Virus record (IMG/VR): IMGVR_UViG_3300045256_000753
Span: 37,638 to 101,637 of that record
Direction: 5' to 3' (one strand)
DNA: 64,000 nucleotides
Source: a virus
Shown piece after piece: positions 1 to 8,900 of the stretch (the first letter of the stretch is position 1; every line of letters begins with the position of its first letter). Made by a program: the position numbers and the translations under genes. Below the pieces are notes generated by a model. The model was not told where the DNA came from. It did no database searches and saw only the letters and a list, made by a program, of their open reading frames with translations.

Positions 1-1628
1 GCGCTCGTGTTCGTGACCGACACGCCCGAAACGCCAAGGATGTTCTTGATGCTTCCTGCGGGCAGATTTCCGGCGACGCCGACCTGCTGAGCAGTGATGT
101 CCGCCACGATCTCGTAGCGCTTCGTGTTGAAGTTGAAGAACGCTTGTGCGTTCGCGGCCGAAAGGACGAACGAACCGCCGATGACGAATCGAATGGCCGG
201 CGTGCCCGTCACCGGATCCGCGTCGGACGTGACGATGGTCCCGGCCGGGATGATGATGTCCTGCGTCGGTGCGGTCTCCGTGTAGATGACGACCTGGCCC
301 ACGGCGGGCCTGCCCGGCAAACGCGTCTTTTGGACGTTCGCGGAGAGCTTGTCGAATTGCTGGTCGATGAGCGATTGAACGGCGTCATCGCTCGTCAAAC
401 CGAGAGCTGCTTTGAGCGCCTGCTTGTACGCGCTGCCCGCAACGGAGTCGGACACACCGTTGCCACTCACGTTGTCGATCGGCAGGAGCGTCAAGAAGCT
501 CTGGCTTCGGTGAACGAAGTCGAGCAAGAACCAGATGCGCTCCGCCTCGCTGGAGAACGGGTCGATGTCCACGTCGCGCGAGATGGAGCCGGGAATGAGC
601 GAGATCTGGTTGTTGACTCGCTGCACGGCCTGCACGTAATCCGTGACGACCTGCGTCTGGTTGCGACCGGGGAGGTCCCGAATCGACGTGTCGATCGTGA
701 GAGGCGTCCCGAGGATCTCCTGCGAGTAGGGCGTTTCGATCTCCGTATTCGTGAGGGGGTCGAAGTAGATGCCCGTCACCACGAAGTACAGGGGATCGTT
801 CGCCTGGACGTTTGCGAAGAGATCCGTGTTGATGATGTTCGTCCCGCCCGCGCGGCTGAAATTGAACAGGACGAAGTTGTTGAGCTGGAAGTTCTCGACG
901 GTGCTCGTGAACCGGAAGCGGCCGGTGAGCGGCGAGATGTTGTGGATGGAGTCCAGTTTGACCGCAAGCTCGTTGCCGAACTCGTCGAGGTCCGTCACGC
1001 GGATACGAACATTCTTGTGGAACTGCTCGTCCCAAGTTACGGTGTCCGTGATCGTTCCGAGAACGTCTTCTTGAAATTGCGTCGCCGCCGAGACCGGGCT
1101 CTGGTTCACCTTGTGATAGCCGGTGACCGCTCCGCCAGGGTTCGCCGACGCGTAGTAATTGAATCCGATGAAGGTCGGCTGCGGGATCGGAATGCCCGAG
1201 GAGTTCGTGAGGGGGACGGGCTTGGCCGCGAGGATGTCGATCGAGTCGATGTGACGGACGACGCGGATACCAGTCGGAATCTGCGCGGTCGTCTCGCTGA
1301 TTGCGGCAACGCGCGTGACAGAAACCGTGGAGATGGGGCTCACGCCGCCAACGATGTCGATCGTTCGAATCTGGATCGTGTTGAGGCCCAGATTGAGCGG
1401 AAGTCCGCTCGGATAGTTCACCGGATTCGGAATGGTGAACGTCTGGAGGACGAAGCTGATGAGGGTCGGGTCCGTGACGAACGGGCTGCCGTTGATCGAC
1501 ACCTGGATGACCGAGGTGTTCACATCGACGGTGCCGGTGATGGTGATCGCATCCTCGTTCGTCGTGAAGACGAGGTTGGTCGTGAATCCACTACCGTCGC
1601 GAAGCGCGATTTGCGGTGCCGTTGCCAT
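1..1628 (-). CDS. Baseplate J-like protein (3' end lies outside window)
   Basis: Probable baseplate wedge protein of the gpJ/gp6-like family, which joins the wedges to the tail tip. The frame starts at an ATG at 1628 (MATAPQIALRDG) and stays open to the window edge, giving about 542 residues with no stop. The first 300 or so residues are Ig-like beta modules. Near residues 470-540 is a stretch typical of the Baseplate_J family: IIIPAGTIVTSD, then a phenylalanine-rich strand, then GVAGNLPAGSI. It follows the gp25-like gene with only 3 bases between, the usual W-J order of contractile tails. The assignment rests on motif and context; the C-terminal part cannot be seen. Confidence 0.75.
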   Translation of the reverse strand, partial: MATAPQIALRDGSGFTTNLVFTTNEDAITITGTVDVNTSVIQVSINGSPFVTDPTLISFVLQTFTIPNPVNYPSGLPLNLGLNTIQIRTIDIVGGVSPISTVSVTRVAAISETTAQIPTGIRVVRHIDSIDILAAKPVPLTNSSGIPIPQPTFIGFNYYASANPGGAVTGYHKVNQSPVSAATQFQEDVLGTITDTVTWDEQFHKNVRIRVTDLDEFGNELAVKLDSIHNISPLTGRFRFTSTVENFQLNNFVLFNFSRAGGTNIINTDLFANVQANDPLYFVVTGIYFDPLTNTEIETPYSQEILGTPLTIDTSIRDLPGRNQTQVVTDYVQAVQRVNNQISLIPGSISRDVDIDPFSSEAERIWFLLDFVHRSQSFLTLLPIDNVSGNGVSDSVAGSAYKQALKAALGLTSDDAVQSLIDQQFDKLSANVQKTRLPGRPAVGQVVIYTETAPTQDIIIPAGTIVTSDADPVTGTPAIRFVIGGSFVLSAANAQAFFNFNTKRYEIVADITAQQVGVAGNLPAGSIKNILGVSGVSVTNTS

Positions 1629-1631
1629 CAA

Positions 1632-2774
1632 TCACCCTGCAAGTACGAAGTTGGTGAGGGACTGCCGAATCAGACCCTGCTGTTGCGTGGAGCCGAGGAG
1701 GTCGAGCGGAAGCGGGATGCGCAGACCCCGCTCGATTTGGATCGGCTCGGTCGAACGGTTTTGAATCGCGACTTGCACGAAGATGACCGTGGGGTCTTGC
1801 GTGCTCTGTTGGAGGTTGACGGACAAGAGACGGAACGGGTACTCCTTGTCAGAGACGACCTGTCCGACCTTTTGCTCTTGCTGCTGTTTGATTTGCTGCC
1901 AGCGTGTGAACGCCTGGTAGATGTCCGACACGATCAGGTTCTGAATGAAGCCACCCGCCGTGAGCTTCTTTCCGATGGTGTCGAGGAGCTGCGTCCCGTA
2001 CCACGTGTGGAAAGGATTCGACCCCAACGTGGTGAAGAAGTCCTTCTGGACCTCCTGAATGAGCAGGGCTTCGTCCGAGACCGTGATCATCTGGCCGTTG
2101 CCTGCGTAGCGCCAATCGTGTTCGACGCCGACGCCACCGCATCGCCGGCACTCTTGGGCGACGGTCGCGTAGTCGATCTCCACGAAGTCAGTCGCGCTCT
2201 TGAGCGGCTCGTCGAAAATGATGTTGCGGCTCTGTCGTCCCGGCGTGATCGTCGTCGGGTCCACGACAATCGTCCAGCCAGGAACGAGTTGCTGTCCTCG
2301 GAACTCACGTGTCGTGAGAAAGCCGAGAGACGATGCCAACGTGCTCGCCGAGGTGAACTGCACCGTGGCGCCGCGACCGCTGCCGGTCGTTTGAAACATG
2401 ACGCGACGCCCTGCGGCCGAGAAGTAGATGCCTTGGAGCTGCTCGTTCAGGAGGAACGCGAGCTTGTCGGCCGGCATTTGCTTCGAGGCAGGAAGCGTGG
2501 CCGTTTGCGTCACCATCCCATTCAGCGTGACGACGAGCGTGTCATTGACGGCCGCCGTGATGTTGAACGGGCCATCCTTGCTGCCCACGGCTTGCGCGGG
2601 AATGGTGACGCCCACCGAGGGGACTTCGATCTCTCGATTGAGGCGCATCTTCACCGAGGCGATCGATGCAATTGGGCGAAGCGGACGAACCGTCTGCCGG
2701 TCGGTTGCGAGGAAGAGAGCTTCCTCCACAACCTCGTGCGGACAGATCTGATCGATCTGGCGGTCGTAGCTCAT
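1632..2774 (-). CDS. gp25/gpW-like baseplate wedge protein with inserted beta module
   Basis: 380 aa. The C-terminal half (about residues 228-380) has the layout of the GPW/gp25 family: a helix, ALLIQEVQKDFFTTLGSNPF, then a WYGTQLLD segment, a helix, and a final strand pair. Gp25-like proteins nucleate sheath assembly on the baseplate. Residues 67-160 are an extra beta module (GPFNITAAVNDTLVVTLNG to SSLGF) also found in the sheath protein of this window. A CRRC pair at 209-212 may bind zinc. At 380 aa it is much longer than the usual gp25 (about 130 aa). Its start overlaps the preceding stop by 4 bases. Family assignment is inferred from topology and from its place next to the J-like gene. 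Confidence 0.65.
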   Translation of the reverse strand: MSYDRQIDQICPHEVVEEALFLATDRQTVRPLRPIASIASVKMRLNREIEVPSVGVTIPAQAVGSKDGPFNITAAVNDTLVVTLNGMVTQTATLPASKQMPADKLAFLLNEQLQGIYFSAAGRRVMFQTTGSGRGATVQFTSASTLASSLGFLTTREFRGQQLVPGWTIVVDPTTITPGRQSRNIIFDEPLKSATDFVEIDYATVAQECRRCGGVGVEHDWRYAGNGQMITVSDEALLIQEVQKDFFTTLGSNPFHTWYGTQLLDTIGKKLTAGGFIQNLIVSDIYQAFTRWQQIKQQQEQKVGQVVSDKEYPFRLLSVNLQQSTQDPTVIFVQVAIQNRSTEPIQIERGLRIPLPLDLLGSTQQQGLIRQSLTNFVLAG

Positions 2775-3514
2775 TGACCGTCTCCCGTGGGCACGACCGG
2801 ACCATCGTAGGTGCGCTCGAAGTCGGTGACGTTGGCGCGCTTCGGTCCCGGCATGTAAGAGGCGAACGGCGCGTACGCCATCTTGCCGTGCGGATCCGGT
2901 TTGCCGGAATCGTTCTGCGCGGCGAGGTACGTGCGATCCGAGATGAGCTGCTGGACGCCGTTGAGGATGAAACCGAGCGCACCCTGCACGGAGGCTTGCG
3001 CCTTGATTTGGTTGAGCGTGTCGATCTCTGCCTGCAATTGATCGGCGTAGTCGATCATGCGACGGATTTTCCGTTCGAGGTACTCTCGGCGGTAGAAGAG
3101 CGCGTCGTAGGTCCAGTCGCGTGCCGATCGAACAAGCTCCGCCGACTCCTGGTCCGAGAGACCCGGGGTCCCCAATATTTCCCCGTTCGACATTTGCTGC
3201 GGCATTCCGTTCTCGGAACCTTCAAGCCGGAAGACCGCTTGGTTCATCGAACGGATCTGGAGGTCGTAGAAGGCGTCACCCCCAAGAGCCTCGTAGGCCA
3301 GGAAGAGCTTGCCGGCGTAGGTCTCGCTGTCCCCAGAGGACAGGTTGGTCGGGACACCCCCAGAATCGAAGGCGAAGGCAATCGCCCCGATGCGGTCCAG
3401 CTCGGCCTGGAGGTGGAGAACCCGGTCGTCAATTTGGGCAGTCTGCGCCCGCACCCAATCGGAAAACCGAGTGAATTGCGACGCTGTGAAGGTGCCCAGG
3501 AAGTCGAACGACAA
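2771..3514 (-). CDS. Baseplate-region protein of unknown function
   Basis: 247 aa, not recognised. The start looks like a TTG (MSFDFLGTFTAS) preceded by a GAGG Shine-Dalgarno 7 bases away; the next ATG would cost about 90 residues. The middle part (about residues 125-175) is helical and charged, with a heptad-like pattern around REYLERKIRRMIDYADQLQ, suggesting a coiled coil. The tail is proline- and glycine-rich. The stop overlaps the next gene's ATG by 4 bases, so translation of the gp25-like gene is probably coupled to it. Position between a 724-aa structural protein and the gp25-like gene suggests a virion baseplate component; no catalytic motif is seen. Confidence 0.6.
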   Translation of the reverse strand: MSFDFLGTFTASQFTRFSDWVRAQTAQIDDRVLHLQAELDRIGAIAFAFDSGGVPTNLSSGDSETYAGKLFLAYEALGGDAFYDLQIRSMNQAVFRLEGSENGMPQQMSNGEILGTPGLSDQESAELVRSARDWTYDALFYRREYLERKIRRMIDYADQLQAEIDTLNQIKAQASVQGALGFILNGVQQLISDRTYLAAQNDSGKPDPHGKMAYAPFASYMPGPKRANVTDFERTYDGPVVPTGDGQ

Positions 3515-3565
3515 ACTTCTGCCTCTACCCCTGCGGGCCTTACAAGAAGCAAAACGCAGCCTTTC

Positions 3566-5740
3566 TCAGAAGATGAGCTGTAGGGCGCTGGCGAACGAAG
3601 AAACGTCGGGCGCGATGTAGGCGAAGGCCACCCCGGCCGTGTACCCGCCCGGGCCGCTCGGCGGCTTGGTCCCCCCGGCGCTGTCCACTGCCTGCATCCA
3701 CTCGCCCACATCCCCCGTGCTCGACGGGACGAAAAGGACGAAGAACCCGACCTGGAGACCGATGATGAAATCCAGTAGTTCGATGAGGTACTTGAGGAAC
3801 TTTTCGAGGGTGTTGATCTTGCGCTCGATGAGGTCGATGTAGGCCTTGATCTCGTCGAAGACCCCCTGGAAGCCGTTGAGGAGGGCCTGAATCTTGGCGA
3901 GAAGCTCGTAGAGGAGCTGGCCCGCCCACGGCACGATGTCGCGAAGAACGCTGACCTGAATCCAGTCCGGGGGCGCTCCGCCCAACGTGAACGACTTGCA
4001 GAAGTTGACCGCGTTGAGGACGTTCAGGCGAAGGTTCGCATCGTTGGCGAACGCGTCCCCGTAAACCGTCATGACATCGCGCATCACGTTGGGATCCGTG
4101 CTGTCGGTCGTCAGATGGAAGCACACCGCCGAGAGACTCGTGTCTCCCGCCAAACCGCTCGTCGTCGGATTGCCCTTGACGAAGGGGCCGATCATGAGCT
4201 GCCGGAAGGCATCCGCGTTGTTTGCGCTCAAGATGGCGCCGGCCACAATCGTCGCAAGACGGGTAGCACTCCGTTTTACGCGAGAGGTCTGCCACGGCGC
4301 TTGCGGGAACTTCCCGGTCGCCGGATCCGCAACGAAGCCGCTCACGTTTCCGAGGCCAGCGGCAGCGCCAAGGATCGGGACCGACGTGAACGCCACTAGC
4401 GCGCCCGCCTGTTGCGTGAGCGAACCCTCGCCGATGTTCGAGATATGCGTGTCCGCGTTGCCGGGCAACCCTTGCGCATTGAACTGGGCGCCGGCCGGAA
4501 GCGGGAGATGGAAGTTCAACGAGAACGCAAGCTCGAAGAGCCGCTTGAGGTTTTCCACGACGTCGAAGAACGGGCCTGTCGGATAGACCGGGATGCGCTG
4601 CGAAGCGATTGGGCTCGCCCGACCCATGACGGGGTTGTCGCCGGGCCACTTCACGAGCCATTGCTGCGTAACCGGATCTTGTTCCGGCTGATCGAAGCTA
4701 ATCGTCCCATCCGAGTTGACCGTGAGATCGCCGCTGTACGCTCGAACGCGGTAGAAGTAGACCTTGCCCTGTTCGACGTCACTATCGATGTAGCGGAACT
4801 TCCCGAGTTGCCCGAGGAAGAACGTCCCAGAGTTGTGTGACGGATCGACGACGATGTACTTCTGGAATTTGATGAACGGGTCGTTGTAGATGTCCTTGAT
4901 CGCGAGTTTGCGGGAGATGGTCTTCCCGGGCTCGCCACGGACCTCGAAGTTCGTGGGCACGGTTGCCGTGACCTGACCCACTGCGCTTGCGTCGCCGATC
5001 TTCGTCGCGTCGAGTTCGACGTTCGGATTGGCGGCGCTCTTTTCGATGAGGAAGCGCGGCGGCACGAACTCGGTCGCAAACGAGGAGAACACGTCCGAGA
5101 AACCCGGGTCGCCAACATTCTGCGTCGTGGGCAGGGCCCATTCGACGACGAGCGACTTCGGTTGCGACTGGAAGATCTTGACGACCGAAAGAACCGGGTC
5201 GCCTTGATCGCCGACCGGCAGAACCTTCACGTTTGCTGGCGCAGCATAGTGCGGAGCGAGGAAGTCCTTGCCGAAGAAGCGGAGCAAAAGGGTAAGGCGC
5301 CGGAGCAGAACTTGAACGTTCTCTGCATCGACGACAAGGAGGATGAATCCGCTCTGCGTTGCTCCGGCGATCGGCTGCGGTCTGTTCGGGTCTCTCGAAT
5401 CGACGAGGGACCCTTTGAATCTTGTGACGAATCCTTGGTAGCCGCCCGCCACTCGGTTGAAGTTCGGATCACCGAGCGTGTCCGGGACGTCGTAAAGGGC
5501 GTAGAGACCCGTCTTCTTGAGGGTCTCGAACAACGTGTTGATGAGACTGATCAACGCTTGGACGAGCGCGATGATCGGGTTCGGGAACGAGATGAGAAGC
5601 GCCTTGACGATATCGAGGAGCGTCTTGAGGATTTCCAGAAACGTGACGAGCGTTTCGAGGATGTTCCTCGCCCCTTCGAGCAGATCCTTCCCCGGGAGCT
5701 GGAGAGAGAACGAGTTCCAGGTGGGGGTCGGCGTCGCCAT
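3566..5740 (-). CDS. Large baseplate-associated structural protein
   Basis: 724 aa, function not recognised. Residues 20-75 form a strongly hydrophobic, helix-prone stretch (ARNILETLVTFLEILKTLL, then ALVQALISLINTLF), which could be amphipathic helices or a membrane-active segment. The middle third looks like fibronectin-type beta domains (for example VVEWALPTT and VYFYRVRAYSGD). Near residues 620-680 is a second helix-rich hydrophobic region (LYELLAKIQALL, YLIELLDFIIGL). Both ends therefore carry hydrophobic helices around a beta core. It lies 5 bases after the small 64-aa protein and about 50 bases before the next gene. Probably a virion baseplate or tail-tip protein; an alternative is a membrane-contact protein used in DNA entry. 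Confidence 0.55.
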   Translation of the reverse strand: MATPTPTWNSFSLQLPGKDLLEGARNILETLVTFLEILKTLLDIVKALLISFPNPIIALVQALISLINTLFETLKKTGLYALYDVPDTLGDPNFNRVAGGYQGFVTRFKGSLVDSRDPNRPQPIAGATQSGFILLVVDAENVQVLLRRLTLLLRFFGKDFLAPHYAAPANVKVLPVGDQGDPVLSVVKIFQSQPKSLVVEWALPTTQNVGDPGFSDVFSSFATEFVPPRFLIEKSAANPNVELDATKIGDASAVGQVTATVPTNFEVRGEPGKTISRKLAIKDIYNDPFIKFQKYIVVDPSHNSGTFFLGQLGKFRYIDSDVEQGKVYFYRVRAYSGDLTVNSDGTISFDQPEQDPVTQQWLVKWPGDNPVMGRASPIASQRIPVYPTGPFFDVVENLKRLFELAFSLNFHLPLPAGAQFNAQGLPGNADTHISNIGEGSLTQQAGALVAFTSVPILGAAAGLGNVSGFVADPATGKFPQAPWQTSRVKRSATRLATIVAGAILSANNADAFRQLMIGPFVKGNPTTSGLAGDTSLSAVCFHLTTDSTDPNVMRDVMTVYGDAFANDANLRLNVLNAVNFCKSFTLGGAPPDWIQVSVLRDIVPWAGQLLYELLAKIQALLNGFQGVFDEIKAYIDLIERKINTLEKFLKYLIELLDFIIGLQVGFFVLFVPSSTGDVGEWMQAVDSAGGTKPPSGPGGYTAGVAFAYIAPDVSSFASALQLIF

Positions 5741-5745
5741 TCAGT

Positions 5746-5940
5746 TCAGGCTCCGTATTGGAGCTTCTCCAGCTTCTTCCGGAGGTGCGAGAGTTCGGCT
5801 TCGGTCGCTTCCACCGTCTTCTCGATGACCTCTTTCATCTTGTTGTTGATCCCGAAATTCTGTCGGTACTCCCACTTCGGGGGCTCCGGCTTCTTCTCTT
5901 CAGACTGGGCTTCGGGAGCCTTGTTCTCTTCGGTTTCCAT
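5746..5940 (-). CDS. Small charged coiled-coil protein
   Basis: 64 aa from the ATG at 5940 (METEENKAPEAQ). The ATG shares its A with the TGA of the 2091-aa gene (TGATG), which argues for this start over an in-frame GTG one codon upstream. The N-terminal third is acidic and proline-rich; the C-terminal 35 residues form a likely helix with heptads (MKEVIEKTVEATEAELSHL). No family is recognised. Position and coupling suggest an accessory baseplate protein or chaperone for one of the two large neighbours. Confidence 0.6.
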   Translation of the reverse strand: METEENKAPEAQSEEKKPEPPKWEYRQNFGINNKMKEVIEKTVEATEAELSHLRKKLEKLQYGA

Positions 5941-8900
5941 CACGAGCCTTCCACTGTGAGAAGTTTGATGAGTTGATTGAACACGTCCTGCTGTTGCTTG
6001 ACGCGATTTGCGGCTGCCGTCTGTTGCAAGACGAGGTACCCCGACTGCAAGTTAATGCGCGCATCGATCCACGTGAATCGCTTGTCGTACAGACGTTCGG
6101 ATGAGGCGAGAGCGCTCTGGAGGATGGCCCTCGGACCAACGCCCGGATCGGCGAGGTAGGTCAGCCGTGCCTGCACTTGCGCACTTCGCGTATCCAAATC
6201 GGCCGTCTGCAACCCGATGGCGAATTCGGCCGGATCCGGCACGCCGCTGAGGAGCACCGGCACTTGGGTGTTGAGCACCGGTTGGAATGCTTGCGTTTGG
6301 GTGAGGAAGGTCGCGTTCTGTCCGAGGATTCCGAAGATCGCTTGCAGCGTGGCGAGCGACACTCCGAACGCCTTGACGATCTGGTACGTCACTGCGCCCG
6401 CCAACGGGAAAGTCGTCGCGATGGTGATTTGGTGCGCGGTGACGTTGCCGATTCCGTAGATGCCCGCGTTCGTACCCGTTGGGATGTAGACGAAGTGTGA
6501 CGTGGTGACGCCCGACGTGAGGAAATTCACCGTACCATCGTTGAGGAGAGAAGAGCCGGGGCTGGGAACAGAGCCCGCTGCACTCGAAAGCACCGTCGTG
6601 AAGACCGTCGTGAAGAAGTTGAAGATCGACGTTTGTTCCGACTTGGGGTTGGTCGAGATGGTCGCGATCTCGGTCGCCACTGCCGTTTGCACGCCCGTGT
6701 AGATCGGGCCCGAGTACGTATCGAGCGGGTTGTCGATGCGGTACGTTCCGCCAGCGGGGTTCGGGAAGGCGCTGTCCAGAGTCAGAGTCGTCGCCGACGT
6801 GATGGCCACGATCTGCCGTCGCAATCCAATGTTCGGACCGCCCGTCATCACCACCGTGTAGCCAACCTCCGTGCCGTTCCCGAGGAAGTTGGCGAGGAGA
6901 TCCGTCAGCGTGGTGCCGGCTAGAGTGGCTGTTCCCGTGATGGCCGTCCCACTGACTGCCACCGTGAATTGGAAATTGGTGTCCACCGAGGCGAAGGCGT
7001 CGGCGAGACCCACGGTGACGGAGTTCGGGGTGACAGCCGTGATGCGTCGCCAGCTCGTTGCGCCGTTCGTTCCAGAAAGGATGCGAACGAGATCGTGGAC
7101 TTTCGGGACGGGCGAAGGAAAGTTGCCGGCCGTGAGCGTGATGATCGTCTTGGTTACATCGAGGTTGCCCGTTCCCAAGAATGGGGCTGTCGTGTTCGTG
7201 CGCAGCGTGCCCGTGATGGGGGTCTCCGCCTGGGCCTCGACGTTGAGCGGGCCGCCGCCAGAGGGGGTCAGCTCTCCGTCGAAGGTCGGGCCCACGATCG
7301 GAACCGACTGGTCGCCATCGTCGTTCAACGTGCCACCAAAGAGGGCCGAGAACTTGAACGGAGCCGTGTAGTTGACGTTCACCCCGGCGCCGTTGGCTTG
7401 GAGAACGTCCCCGTTCTGGATGGGATAGATGTCTGCCGACTTCGGGATGATGTTCGCGGGCGGGGGCAGAGAGCTAATGATGCCGTCGAAGGGAAACTTT
7501 CTTGTGATGTAGAGAAGCTCGCCCGTGCTCAGGTTCGCATCCACGTCTTTCCCGATGGGGTAGATCATCATGTACGCGCCGTTCGAGCTTGGAGTGGGCG
7601 GCGGGGCGTTACCGTCCTTGAGCATCGAGTTCGCGTCGCTTGGCGAGACGTAGATGGTCGAACCGGCCGGAACGAAACCCGGATCGGGACCCGGCGTGGG
7701 CGAATGTGCCCCAAGGCTGATCGTGATCGTCGTAGGAGTGACGCCGAGCACCGTCGCGGTGTCGGCATCGGTGATGTAGAAGCGGCCTTGTGGATCCTCG
7801 ATGACCACGCGCATCTGCGTGATGAAGGCTGGCCGCTGAAGGGCGTCGCTCGTGCCGTTCGCATTGTCCACGGTAAAGACCGTGGTTCCGTACGGGTAGT
7901 CGAATTGAATTTGTGCGCGCGGCCACCGCTTGAAGATCGAGGGAGGCAGAGAGAAAAGGCTCGTGTAGTTGAACTTCGCGATGATGTCGCCGTCGTGAGG
8001 GCTTCCTCCGACTTGGGCCGGCGACGGCGTGAAAATGTTCCGCCTGTTCTTGAAGAAGCGGCTGTGGGGCCCGGGGAGATAAATCTGTTGGACGAATCCG
8101 CCCGGAATAGGGAACGGAGAAGCGACGAGGAGATCGTCGATTTGGTTCGTCACCTGAGAGACGCTCGTACGGACCGGGTTGTTGATGTTTCCGTCGAAGA
8201 GGAATCGGCCGTCCGAGTCGCCAACAACGCGGCCATCGATCGCGTGAAGGACGTCTTCCAAATCGTTGACCGCATCGTTGAAGAACTTGAGGCAAGTCCT
8301 GGCGATGATGTCCACGTTCGCCAGGTGCCCTTCCTGGAAGTAGACGGAATCACGGCCCTGGTTGAAGAGTTGGGGCGACGACGAGTTCGAGGTCATCGGC
8401 CCGCTTGAGGGTGACCCGGCTTGGGCAGCGGCCTGAATCGTTTGCTGCACCTCGCCCTTGAAATTCGTCATCGTCTCGACGCGGTAGTAGAAGTTGTCCG
8501 GCGAGAAGACTGTGTAGTCCGCGTTGAGGACCTGGCCGAGAAGGCCATTCAATTGGTTCGGCGCGATCGTGCACGTGTAGGACGCTTTCAGATTCAGGCC
8601 AGCCGAGACCGTTCGGTGCTCGGTATCGAAGATCGAAAACTCCTCGTTCGGCAAGAGGGGCGACGCGTACACGATGGTTCCAGAGTCGTCGATTGTGTAA
8701 TCCGTGGGGGACGTGAGCAGCTTCCCGACCTGGCCGGCGATGCGCCGGAAGACCGTGATCGGTTGAGTGGTCACCGGAACCCCACGTGTGTGGACAACCG
8801 TGGGCGCCTTTTCGAAGATCGGTCGGATCGAATACGAAAGGAACTGCTGGCCAAAGACGTACTGCCGGATGGCGTTCGACGCCAAGGTGAGCGTCGTCTG

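Noticed and set aside
144-2777. Plus-strand open frame of 877 codons
   Set aside because: Antisense to the J-like and gp25-like genes; Arg/Asp/Glu-rich composition with no domain pattern. Long antisense frames are expected from GC-rich codon use.
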